DNA of 28,967 nucleotides from CAZGRP01 sp964527995 (GTDB lineage Bacteria > Zhuqueibacterota > Zhuqueibacteria > Oceanimicrobiales > CAZGRP01): NCBI GenBank assembly GCA_964527995.1, contig CAZGRP010000054.1, forward strand, positions 1 through 28,967. Direction: 5' to 3'. The position numbers and the translations under genes are program-made. The notes under the pieces are model-generated. The model ran no database searches, was not told where the DNA came from, and was given only the letters and a program-made list of their open reading frames with translations. Each line of letters starts with the position of its first letter. Position 1 is the first letter of the stretch. Of the stretch, positions 19,101 to 25,098 are shown piece by piece.

Positions 19101-19442
19101 GTGGCGGTGTTCGATGAGACGCTCCAAGCGGGCCGTCCGGCTGAGATACGGCGCTTTCGCCGCCGGCTGGTGGCCGACCGCCTGGGGCTGCCGGTGTCGC
19201 TCGTTCCTGAAGACCCGGCCGAGCTGGTGACCTCGGCGCGCAGGTTGGCGGAACGCGGTCGCGGCGGCCGCCTGGCTACCGACGCGGTTCTGGCTCCGGA
19301 GCCGATGCCGACCGACACCGACAAGGATATCTGGAACCGCGACGGCAGCCCGCAGCCCGGCTTCGATCCGGTGGCCTGGATCACGGCCCTCACCGCGGCA
19401 GTGCGAGCGCAGTTGGAAGAAGAGGTGACGCCGGCGCCGTAG
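16128..19442 (+). CDS. Gene C: large protein with C-terminal PLD-like fold lacking catalytic HKD residues
   Basis: 1104 aa, ATG 16128 with GGAG at 16117-16120. No signal peptide. The first ~640 residues are unrecognised and beta-rich. The rest follows the order of a bilobal phospholipase D. First-lobe equivalent: EIAAAHVD (684-691), GRYHELLPH (from 706), then VEVHGAGAV (from 725), comparable to the VRV-x-GPAV segment of PLDs. Second lobe: a helix, then VYIETPAL (from 869), equivalent to the IYIENQY strand. Next comes ASTTVIVD (961-968) followed by GTTHLWRRG and SSLAVAVFDE, equivalent to the second HKD, G-S-x-N-x-x-R-S and the closing strand. In both HKD positions the His and Lys are replaced (E/A and A/T) and only the Asp remains, so catalysis is unlikely. 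Same high GC as A and B; probably the same functional unit. Confidence 0.7.
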   Translation: MATLNPAPSSLGLASPALGPWFAADDASTTLPTLSAPNPDLSVTVALNGVHWLPPARGFLSLFVSTNPRPPGLAGLRQASGEPAFADGRLVAVFRLLPEVEERLHALVIEMPSADGGANPASVPTRARVRYLALELPEDPPTLSVLEGRLQPPFPAGLSDAEKAEHVGLRLEGTSLTNGDKPMADLKRPGDVDAATERLLSFPADTTAKLWAFDPLGRPIDPGAVAAWWAFLAGSAFVNLWAEGLGSADQRTATVDDALTLHLANAHEGPIGDTLLGRLSFTNVDGSGVVRTRGSDSGAAQIAFTSAPDPDNAPVPKMAMLPNGTYGDTLSLWPSGAVDTQLSRDFVRVAVVDVEEHLVGQKRVTAAASGTPAARRATDQNRASTRVSVARTTGPVLLATTDEAADASIAVFAGSGATRLVTSVLERDWAGLDPVTLPEAAPPDSLPEITVSAFTGGGSAVGGTVVGQRALIEMTFDGALAGAWVRGWPQGFDAERGRHFRMDGGGGRVRTDGSVSLVVTLPDGDVAPDAPMGMDFLVVTQEAARLYMDQRFSRPAPVGGSPLPLTAITGEIVLCETGEIFAGGALPDDSVPSGATLFARQPAGPALIDRGSLPDSAFSPDTVIRNLAAGDLVELTQPAFRNTPDGDDPSALASSGATVNRQTRQGLDRILSPGAPLPTMERLEIAAAHVDASGAQAAVASTPALGRYHELLPHQSGHPGAPAAVEVHGAGAVLNGPAAIAVAEYVRDRTARTTPELVSAAATPFPTPADPAAPSLWAAALRTVAAGVEAEPGLAEIIVGAGDPYPFGDTLDNIRSWFSRQGITIPAGLDAAADSIVRAVDRRMLVAARGAREGATSMAAALRRAEDFVYIETPALDDTTLGESDDQLALWQALKDRMAERRALSVLICVPVRHMPGMPAPMRRVRDALLMQAIAALRSQGAERVAVFSPSAGPGRTLRLASTTVIVDDAYALTGTTHLWRRGLSFDSSLAVAVFDETLQAGRPAEIRRFRRRLVADRLGLPVSLVPEDPAELVTSARRLAERGRGGRLATDAVLAPEPMPTDTDKDIWNRDGSPQPGFDPVAWITALTAAVRAQLEEEVTPAP

Positions 19443-19545
19443 TACCCCAACCTGGCCAGCCGGAACGAGAATTCATGAAAGCGACAGCGAAGGGAGCGGG
19501 TATCCCCACAGGTGCCCTGGTACATCCACGCCAGCCGAACAGGAT

Positions 19546-19563
19546 TCTTGACTTTTTCGTGAT
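19546..19563 (+). promoter_or_regulatory. Candidate response-regulator box (TCTTGAC-N4-TCGTGAT)
   Basis: Two heptamers repeat with an 11-bp period: TCTTGAC (19546-19552) and TCGTGAT (19557-19563), 5 of 7 identical. The same 7+4+7 arrangement, with two perfect TCGTGAT heptamers, lies upstream of the spondin-domain gene at 21952-21969. Direct repeats spaced by one helical turn are typical of OmpR-family binding sites. This one overlaps the presumed -35 box of the response-regulator gene, suggesting autoregulation. Confidence 0.55.
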
Positions 19564-19577
19564 ACTCCTGCGATAAA
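19548..19577 (+). promoter_or_regulatory. Probable promoter of the two-component operon
   Basis: TTGACT (19548-19553), an 18-bp spacer, then GATAAA (19572-19577), or TAAAAT two bases later. The -35 box lies inside the candidate response-regulator box. The leader before the ATG at 19668 is about 80 nt. Confidence 0.45.
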
Positions 19578-19667
19578 ATCGTTGTAACTTTTCCGAACCG
19601 AAACCACGCTTCCTTCACGGGATGGGGCATCAAGGCAGAATACTCTGGTCACGAGCAGGTTGCTGAA

Positions 19668-20393
19668 ATGAAAACCCCAAAGAAAGTACTGATCATCGAA
19701 GATGATCCGAACATTGCAGACCTGGTTGAGATTCATCTGAACGATTTGGGATACGAATTGGATCGGGCCGGCGATGGTCCGACGGGATTGAAGGCCTTCG
19801 AGGGACAGGAGTATGCGCTGGTGATCCTGGACCTCATGCTTCCGAAAATGGATGGCCTGGAGGTTTGCAGGCGGATTCGCGCCGAGAACAAGTACACACC
19901 CATCCTCATGCTCACTTCCAAGTCCGAAGAGCTGGACAAGGTTCTGGGTTTGGAACTCGGGGCGGATGATTACATTACCAAACCCTTCAGCGTCCGGGAA
20001 CTACTGGCCCGGATCAAGGCCATCTTCCGGCGGATGGAGGCGGATCAGGAAAAGGCTTCGACGGACACGGCGCGGCAAGAGCTCGTCTACCCTGGCCTGG
20101 CGATCCACCTTGAAAAACGAAAGGTCACTCTGTCTGGCAGGCCGGTGGAGCTGACAGCCAAGGAATTCGACCTGCTGGTGCGCTTCGCTGCCAATCCAGG
20201 GCGCGTATACAGTCGGCAGGAGCTTCTGGACCTGGTTTGGGGCTATGGTTTCGATGGATACGAGCACACGGTCAATTCGCACATCAACCGCCTGCGCAAC
20301 AAGATCGAGAAGAACCCGGCGGATCCCAGGTATATCAAGACCGTGTGGGGCATCGGCTACCGGTTTGTCGAACCGGAGGAGCTGTCAGAATGA
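19668..20393 (+). CDS. OmpR/PhoB-family response regulator
   Basis: 241 aa. The receiver domain (residues 5-120) has the acidic pair D12/D13, phospho-acceptor D55 in VILDLMLP, T83 and K105 (TKPFS). A winged-helix Trans_Reg_C domain follows (about 140-236), with the usual LTAKEFDLL, YSRQELLDLVWG and GIGYRF segments. It is a DNA-binding output regulator activated by phosphoryl transfer from the histidine kinase encoded directly downstream, whose ATG overlaps its stop codon (ATGA). The ribosome binding site is weak. Candidate target boxes lie upstream of this gene and of the spondin-domain lipoprotein gene. Confidence 0.95.
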   Translation: MKTPKKVLIIEDDPNIADLVEIHLNDLGYELDRAGDGPTGLKAFEGQEYALVILDLMLPKMDGLEVCRRIRAENKYTPILMLTSKSEELDKVLGLELGADDYITKPFSVRELLARIKAIFRRMEADQEKASTDTARQELVYPGLAIHLEKRKVTLSGRPVELTAKEFDLLVRFAANPGRVYSRQELLDLVWGYGFDGYEHTVNSHINRLRNKIEKNPADPRYIKTVWGIGYRFVEPEELSE

Positions 20394-21877
20394 AGAGATG
20401 GACGCTCAGCCTCTACGCGAAGATCGCTGCGGTCTTCTTGATCCTGCTGCTTTTCCAGGGTATGATTCACATTCTCCTTTCCGTCAATTCCTCGATGAAC
20501 TTCGTGATCGAAACAGATCAGAAGCTGAACCGCGATCTCGCCAGAGATTTGGCCAAAGAGTTCCGCCCGTTTTTGCAGGACAGCCTGGACTACGCCGGCA
20601 TCGAGCATACCATTCACGAGCTGATGGTGATGAATCCTCGTGTGGAGATCTATCTTCTGGACGCACGGGGCAGGATCCTGGCGTTCTTCGCCGATCCCCG
20701 AAAGAAGGTCAAGCACGAGACAGTGAGCCTGGCACCGATTCGAAGGTTCTTCGATGAAAAGGAGGGCCTGCCGATCCTGGGGGATAATCCTCGCAACATC
20801 GATAGGAAAAAGCCGTTCTCGGTGGCTCCGATTCAGATCGGCAAAGATATCGATGGGTTCTTATATGTTATTCTGGGCGGCGAAGAGTACGACTCTGCCG
20901 CCGCTATGATTCGGGACAGCTATATCGTACGAACGACTGCCTTGAGTCTGGGAGTCACGGCATTGTTTACGGGGATCGTTGGTCTCGTTGTCTTCGCTTT
21001 CCTGACCAAGCGATTCCACATCATGACCGGGGTGGTGAAGAAGTTTGCCAGCGGCGACTACACGCAGCGGATCGGCATTCAGTCCAACGACGAGATCGGC
21101 CAGCTCTCCAAAGCCTTCGATCAAATGGCCGATACGATCGTGGCCAATATGGAGGAGCTGAAGCGGACCGACGATTTGCGGCGGGAGTTGATCGCCAACG
21201 TGTCGCACGATCTTCGCGGCCCGCTGGCGTCCATGCAGGGATATCTCGAGACGATCTTGATGAAGGATGCCACCCTCACACCATCGGAGCGGCAAAGGTA
21301 TCTACAGGTCATTTTTGATAACACCAGGATGCTCAGCCAACTGGTCGGCGAGCTGTTCGAGCTCTCCAAACTGGATGCCAAACAGGTCAAGCCGAAGCGG
21401 GAAGCGTTCTCGATCGCAGAATTGGCCCAGGACGTTGTCATGAAGTTCAAACCGCGGGCCGAGAAGTTGAAAGTCAGCCTGGAGAGTTCGCTGCCCACCG
21501 ACCTGCCGATGGTGGTCGCCGATATTGGCATGATCGAGCGGGCCCTTTCGAACTTCATCGACAACGCCTTGTGTTACACGCCGGAAGACGGCACAGTCAG
21601 GGTCGACTTGCAAAAGCATCACGACGCGGTCCGCGTGATTGTCTCCGACACCGGCTGCGGCATTCCGTCGGAGGAGCTGCCGTCGGTCTTTGATCGTTTC
21701 TACCGGGTGGAGAAGAGCCGCGCCCGGTCCTCGGGTGGCAGTGGGTTGGGATTGGCCATCGCCAAGAAGATCTTGGAGGCCCACGACAGTACGATTTCGG
21801 TTCAAAGTACCGTCAACGTGGGCACGGCTTTCTCCTTCGATCTGAGAAGCGCGGAGTCTTCTTCATTGAGGAATTAA
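20390..21877 (+). CDS. Membrane sensor histidine kinase
   Basis: 495 aa. ATG 20390 overlaps the response-regulator stop, with GGAGGA at 20375-20380; the frame is open further upstream but this start is supported by the site. TM1 is at about residues 12-32, followed by a periplasmic sensor region of about 150 residues with no named domain recognised (Cache-like possible). TM2 is at about 185-212, then HAMP (through NDEIGQLSKAFDQMADTI). The HisKA helix carries phospho-acceptor H273 in NVSHDLRGPL. HATPase_c shows the N-box NFIDNAL (N392), DTGCGIP, FDRFYRVEKS and GSGLGLAIAK. All boxes are intact, so it should be active. It is the cognate partner of the adjacent regulator; the signal is unknown, but the putative target is a cell-envelope lipoprotein. 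Confidence 0.95.
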   Translation: MKRWTLSLYAKIAAVFLILLLFQGMIHILLSVNSSMNFVIETDQKLNRDLARDLAKEFRPFLQDSLDYAGIEHTIHELMVMNPRVEIYLLDARGRILAFFADPRKKVKHETVSLAPIRRFFDEKEGLPILGDNPRNIDRKKPFSVAPIQIGKDIDGFLYVILGGEEYDSAAAMIRDSYIVRTTALSLGVTALFTGIVGLVVFAFLTKRFHIMTGVVKKFASGDYTQRIGIQSNDEIGQLSKAFDQMADTIVANMEELKRTDDLRRELIANVSHDLRGPLASMQGYLETILMKDATLTPSERQRYLQVIFDNTRMLSQLVGELFELSKLDAKQVKPKREAFSIAELAQDVVMKFKPRAEKLKVSLESSLPTDLPMVVADIGMIERALSNFIDNALCYTPEDGTVRVDLQKHHDAVRVIVSDTGCGIPSEELPSVFDRFYRVEKSRARSSGGSGLGLAIAKKILEAHDSTISVQSTVNVGTAFSFDLRSAESSSLRN

Positions 21878-21951
21878 CTCGCCCTCCTGCAAGAACCCTC
21901 ACCCCCGAAGAAGTCAATCCCCGCAGGAATCTTTACTCTTTGTTGATCAAC

Positions 21952-21969
21952 TCGTGATTCTTTCGTGAT
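21952..21969 (+). promoter_or_regulatory. Candidate response-regulator box (TCGTGAT-N4-TCGTGAT)
   Basis: Perfect heptamer direct repeat TCGTGAT at 21952-21958 and 21963-21969, 11-bp period. It shares spacing and sequence with the box upstream of the response-regulator gene. It sits about 25 bp before a possible -10 (CAATAT, 21995-22000) with no good -35, the arrangement expected for an activated OmpR-type promoter. Target: the spondin-domain lipoprotein gene at 22036. Confidence 0.55.
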
Positions 21970-22035
21970 CTCCCTTTCGCACCTTGGCAGTGACCAATAT
22001 GAGGGCTCCTTACATACGAACCATGGAGGTGAACC

Positions 22036-22884
22036 ATGAAAGGTGTTGTCCATCTGCCAGGAAGACCAACGCTGCCGCCTACGGATCGTTGGAACCGATG
22101 GGCACGGGCAATCTGGCTTGCCGTGGCCCCGATGATGCTGATGGGCCTCGCAGCCTGTTCAGGCCTGGATGAAGTCACCAGCCCGGAAGCGGGTGCGGGC
22201 GATCAGGTCCTCTCCAAAGGCCTGGCGAGTGGCGTACTGCCAGCGGACCGACGCGCCGGTCTTGTTCGGGTCTACGAGGTGACCATCACCAACCTGACTT
22301 CGGGGCAGCCGTTCTCCCCTGGGGTGGTGGCGACACACTCGAGGAGAGCAAAGTTGTTCAGGGTAGGGGCCTTCGCCTCTGAGGGGATCCGGTTGATCGC
22401 CGAAAACGGAGATCCGTCGGTGGCCGCCGATATGTTTGCAAATCAACGCGGTGTGCATGAGGTGGTGGCGACAAACCAGCCCATCCATCGAAGGGGTGGA
22501 CCGGGACCGAATTCCTTGACCGTGCGAATCTCGGCGAGTCCAAGGGCGAACTTCTTGTCACTGGCCTTGATGCTGATTTGCACAAACGACGGCTTCGTTG
22601 GACTCAATTCCGTGCCGCTACCGTTTGGGTTAAGGAGTAGGACCTACTTCGCATTAGGGTTCGATGCCGGAACAGAGGCGAACGATGAGCTGTACACGAG
22701 CATTGTGGACGCTTGTGGCGCCATCGGACCGGTTTCCGTGCCGGCGGATGGAAGAAACGATCGCACCCCAACCCACCAGGTCATCAAACCGCACCGCGGC
22801 ATCCACGGGGTGGGCGACCTGGATCCGGCCCAGCACGGTTGGAAGGGGCCCGTGGCCAAGGTCACGATTCGACGGGTGAAATAG
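22036..22884 (+). CDS. Spondin-domain lipoprotein
   Basis: 282 aa. ATG 22036 sits behind an ideal ribosome binding site (GGAGGTGA). A long N-terminal region, basic then hydrophobic (to residue 40), ends in the lipobox LAAC with C41, so the protein should be lipidated and anchored in the envelope. Residues ~70-282 match the bacterial spondin_N pattern: YEVTITNLTSGQPFSPGVV, ATHSRRAKLFRVG, ENGDPSVAADMF, LMLICTNDGFVGL, DAGTEANDE, then HRGIHGVGDLDPAQHGW and PVAKVTI. Spondin_N domains are secreted, and their bacterial role is unknown. The gene is likely monocistronic: a strong terminator follows, and a box shared with the upstream two-component operon precedes it. Regulation by that system is inferred. 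Confidence 0.8.
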   Translation: MKGVVHLPGRPTLPPTDRWNRWARAIWLAVAPMMLMGLAACSGLDEVTSPEAGAGDQVLSKGLASGVLPADRRAGLVRVYEVTITNLTSGQPFSPGVVATHSRRAKLFRVGAFASEGIRLIAENGDPSVAADMFANQRGVHEVVATNQPIHRRGGPGPNSLTVRISASPRANFLSLALMLICTNDGFVGLNSVPLPFGLRSRTYFALGFDAGTEANDELYTSIVDACGAIGPVSVPADGRNDRTPTHQVIKPHRGIHGVGDLDPAQHGWKGPVAKVTIRRVK

Positions 22885-22917
22885 CGACTGGAAAAGTGTG
22901 GTCTGCCAGTGGTGCGC

Positions 22918-22942
22918 AAGGGGAGCCCAATCGGCTCCCCTT
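22918..22942 (+). terminator. Rho-independent terminator after the spondin-domain gene
   Basis: AAGGGGAGCC (22918-22927), loop CAATC, GGCTCCCCTT (22933-22942): a perfect 10-bp GC-rich stem followed by the T-rich run TTCTTCTT. It lies 34 nt after the stop codon. The remaining interval up to the next gene holds only the promoter at 23019-23047. Confidence 0.85.
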
Positions 22943-23018
22943 TCTTCTTGCTTTCTTTGTGGTAGAGAAATTCCGTGCCAACAGGGCGCTCATCTTCTCA
23001 CCAAAGTCGTCGTTTGCC

Positions 23019-23047
23019 TTGACTTTCCGGAAGGATTTCGGTATCTT
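23019..23047 (+). promoter_or_regulatory. Sigma70-like promoter of the metallo-hydrolase gene
   Basis: TTGACT (23019-23024), a 17-bp spacer, TATCTT (23042-23047). The -35 region CTTGACTTTC is the same ten bases as at the promoter upstream of gene A (4506-4515). The leader to ATG 23173 is about 120 nt. Confidence 0.65.
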
Positions 23048-23172
23048 TGCCTCCCCTGACCCGCCGTCGAACGCCTTCATCGTACCACACCATGCCACTC
23101 ACTTACCAGCACTCCGGGTCGAAGGCTGGAACCGCAACCGCATCACGCAGCGACCAAACCTGGGAGGACAAA

Positions 23173-24084
23173 ATGATTACTCGTCGAATGGCTGTCTCCA
23201 CCCTCGTCACTTTCTTCCTCGTAGCCTTCCATTCCTCTTCTCGCGCTCAACGGGATTTCAGCAAAGTGGAGGTCACGACCGTCCGCGTGTCCGAGGGCGT
23301 CTACATGCTGATGGGCGCTGGTGGCAACCTGGGCGTGTCAGTGGGCAACGATGGCGTCTTTCTGGTGGACGATCAGTTCGCTCCTTTGACCGAGAAGATC
23401 AAGGCGGCGATCGCTGCCATCAGCGATGGACCGATCCGGTTCGTGCTCAACACCCACTGGCACGGCGACCATACCGGCGGCAACGAGAACATGGGCGAGG
23501 CGGGCGCTCTGATCGTCGCCCACGAGAATGTGCGCAAGCGGATGAGCGTCGAGCAATTCATCGAGGCGTTCGGCCGCAAGGTGCCGCCTTCTCCTGTAGG
23601 GGCTTTGCCGGTGGTGACCTTCACCGATGCCGTGACATTCCACCTCAACGGCGATGAGTTGCACGCCTTCCACGTGCCACCGGCGCACACCGACGGCGAC
23701 GCCATCGTCCATTTTCGCAAAGCCAATGTTCTGCACATGGGCGACCTGTACTTCAACAGCCTGTTCCCGTTCATCGACTTGTCGAGCGGTGGCTCGGTGG
23801 ACGGGATGATCGAAGCGGCGGATCGGGCCCTGGCGCTGGCGGACGAAAACACCAAGATTATCCCAGGGCACGGGGAACTGTCGGACCGGCAGGGATTGGA
23901 GAGGTTTCGTGACATGTTGATCACGGTCCGCGACCGGATCAAGAAGGCCATTTCCGAAGGAAAGAGCCTGGAGCAGGTGAAGGCCTCGAAACCGACGGCA
24001 GAGTTCGACGAAGTGTGGGGCAAGGGCTTCCTGAACCCCGACAGGTTTGTCGAGATCCTCTACTCGGATTTGTCCCGACGGTGA
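23173..24084 (+). CDS. Secreted metallo-beta-lactamase-fold hydrolase
   Basis: 303 aa. ATG 23173 was chosen because it has GGGAGGA (23162-23168) and begins a signal peptide (MITRRMAVSTLVTFFLVAF..SSRA-Q); the frame is open further upstream but without a site. The MBL signature is complete: H95-W-H97-G-D99-H100, H172 (PPAHTDGD), D191 (HMGDLYF) and H233 (PGHGE), which should bind two zinc ions. Similar periplasmic proteins are annotated simply as MBL-fold metallo-hydrolases. It lacks obvious hallmarks of true class B lactamases, and the substrate is unknown. It is monocistronic with its own promoter. Its 3' end overlaps the oppositely oriented Uma2-family gene by 25 bp. Confidence 0.9.
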   Translation: MITRRMAVSTLVTFFLVAFHSSSRAQRDFSKVEVTTVRVSEGVYMLMGAGGNLGVSVGNDGVFLVDDQFAPLTEKIKAAIAAISDGPIRFVLNTHWHGDHTGGNENMGEAGALIVAHENVRKRMSVEQFIEAFGRKVPPSPVGALPVVTFTDAVTFHLNGDELHAFHVPPAHTDGDAIVHFRKANVLHMGDLYFNSLFPFIDLSSGGSVDGMIEAADRALALADENTKIIPGHGELSDRQGLERFRDMLITVRDRIKKAISEGKSLEQVKASKPTAEFDEVWGKGFLNPDRFVEILYSDLSRR

Positions 24085-24755
24085 GGGTGGGTCGGCGCTG
24101 GGCGAGGGGATCTAAATTCGGTTGCGCAGATCTCTTCCAGCGCCTCCAGCACCGGCGGAAGCGGATCGGCGGCGAGCCAGTCGGGGTTGAGCCAAAAGCC
24201 CGGCAGCACGTGCGAGTGGAGTCGGCCTTGAGAGTCAGGCTTGATTGTCACCCACTCGCCTTGCTGGTTCTGGTAGAATTCGACGGAGCCGTGGAGGGGG
24301 TCAATGATCCAGTACTCTTGAACTCCATGATCGGCGTAGAGCACAAGCTTTCGGCCGCGATCCAGCTTTTCACTGGTTCTGGAGATGACCTCGACGCACA
24401 AATCCGGCGGACCGTCCACGTATCGCTCCCCGATGATGGCCAACCGGCTCTTGCGGATGAACAAGACATCCGGTTCGGGGGCCTGATACTTGGTGAGTCG
24501 CACGGTGGTCGTTGCGCCGAGCACGGTGCCGAGATCAAATTTCTCGGCGTAAATGTTGATGAGGCTCGTGAGCCAGGTCACAATCAGGGCGTGCCGTGGC
24601 ACAGCCGGAGAATCTCGTACGATCCTGCCGTCGAGTAAATCGGCTTTGGTGGTTTCATCCACGAGGTCGTAGAATTTGTCGAAAGTGATCAGGCCTGGAC
24701 CGGACGCAGCGTCCTCTTGCTTTTCCTGAGACGTCTTTTTGACTGTATAGGACAT
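24060..24755 (-). CDS. Uma2-family (DUF820) putative restriction-endonuclease-fold protein
   Basis: 231 aa from ATG 24755; an in-frame GTG at 24767 would add four residues, and neither start has a strong ribosome binding site. The PD-(D/E)XK pattern of the family is visible: PEPDVLFI with D96, DLCVEVIS with E122, then RGRKLVLYADHGVQEYWIIDP with K136. Uma2/DUF820 proteins are numerous in cyanobacteria, Chloroflexi, Planctomycetes and Acidobacteria. Their activity is mostly untested, although a nuclease fold is accepted. The N-terminal 20 residues are charged and not part of the domain. The gene stands alone between convergent genes. Confidence 0.85.
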   Translation of the reverse strand: MSYTVKKTSQEKQEDAASGPGLITFDKFYDLVDETTKADLLDGRIVRDSPAVPRHALIVTWLTSLINIYAEKFDLGTVLGATTTVRLTKYQAPEPDVLFIRKSRLAIIGERYVDGPPDLCVEVISRTSEKLDRGRKLVLYADHGVQEYWIIDPLHGSVEFYQNQQGEWVTIKPDSQGRLHSHVLPGFWLNPDWLAADPLPPVLEALEEICATEFRSPRPAPTHPHRRDKSE

Positions 24756-25098
24756 CGGAACGTCCACGCCATATTGTTGGAAGACCGTCCTTTTGGCGAG
24801 CGCGGTGGATGCGGTACGCTGGTAGAGTCACAGGTTAAAGATAATCGTTGAACATGAAAAAGGCAAGAGAGTGCCTTGCCTGTGTGAGACGACAAGAGAA
24901 TTTGCGCTGACGGTGCTCCCAAGTCGACCGCGCGAATCGGATCCAGACGAGCCGCTTATCCTGCAAACGTACGAAGCGCTGACGGCCATGCGCCGACAGG
25001 CGCCGCGGTGGCGCCAGCGCTTGCCACCAGCGGCCGGAGGAGGGGTCCCGGCATCCTCAATGGCCTGGCTTCGTTGCCTGGAACGCGAAACCGGGCTT
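24756..25098. other. Intergenic stretch between Uma2-family gene and pilin operon
   Basis: Apart from the hairpin terminator at 24857-24880, nothing was recognised here. ORFs on both strands in this interval have no ribosome binding sites and read as shadows of the pilX-type gene or as composition artefacts. No clear promoter for the Uma2-family gene was found. Confidence 0.5.
24857..24880 (-). terminator. Rho-independent terminator, minus strand
   Basis: Read on the minus strand: GGCAAG, a 7-nt loop, CTTGCC, then TTTTTC. A 6-bp stem followed directly by five T is a classical terminator. It lies about 220 nt downstream of the last pilin-operon gene and upstream of the Uma2-family gene on the same strand, so it would insulate the two. 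Confidence 0.7.

Noticed and set aside
20237..20389. Upstream extension of the histidine kinase frame
   Set aside because: It would overlap the response-regulator gene by 150 bp; the ATG at 20390 has a good site and begins the first membrane helix.
21885..21928. TCCTGC / GCAGGA pair after the histidine kinase as terminator
   Set aside because: Only 6 bp with a 32-nt loop and no adjacent T-tract.
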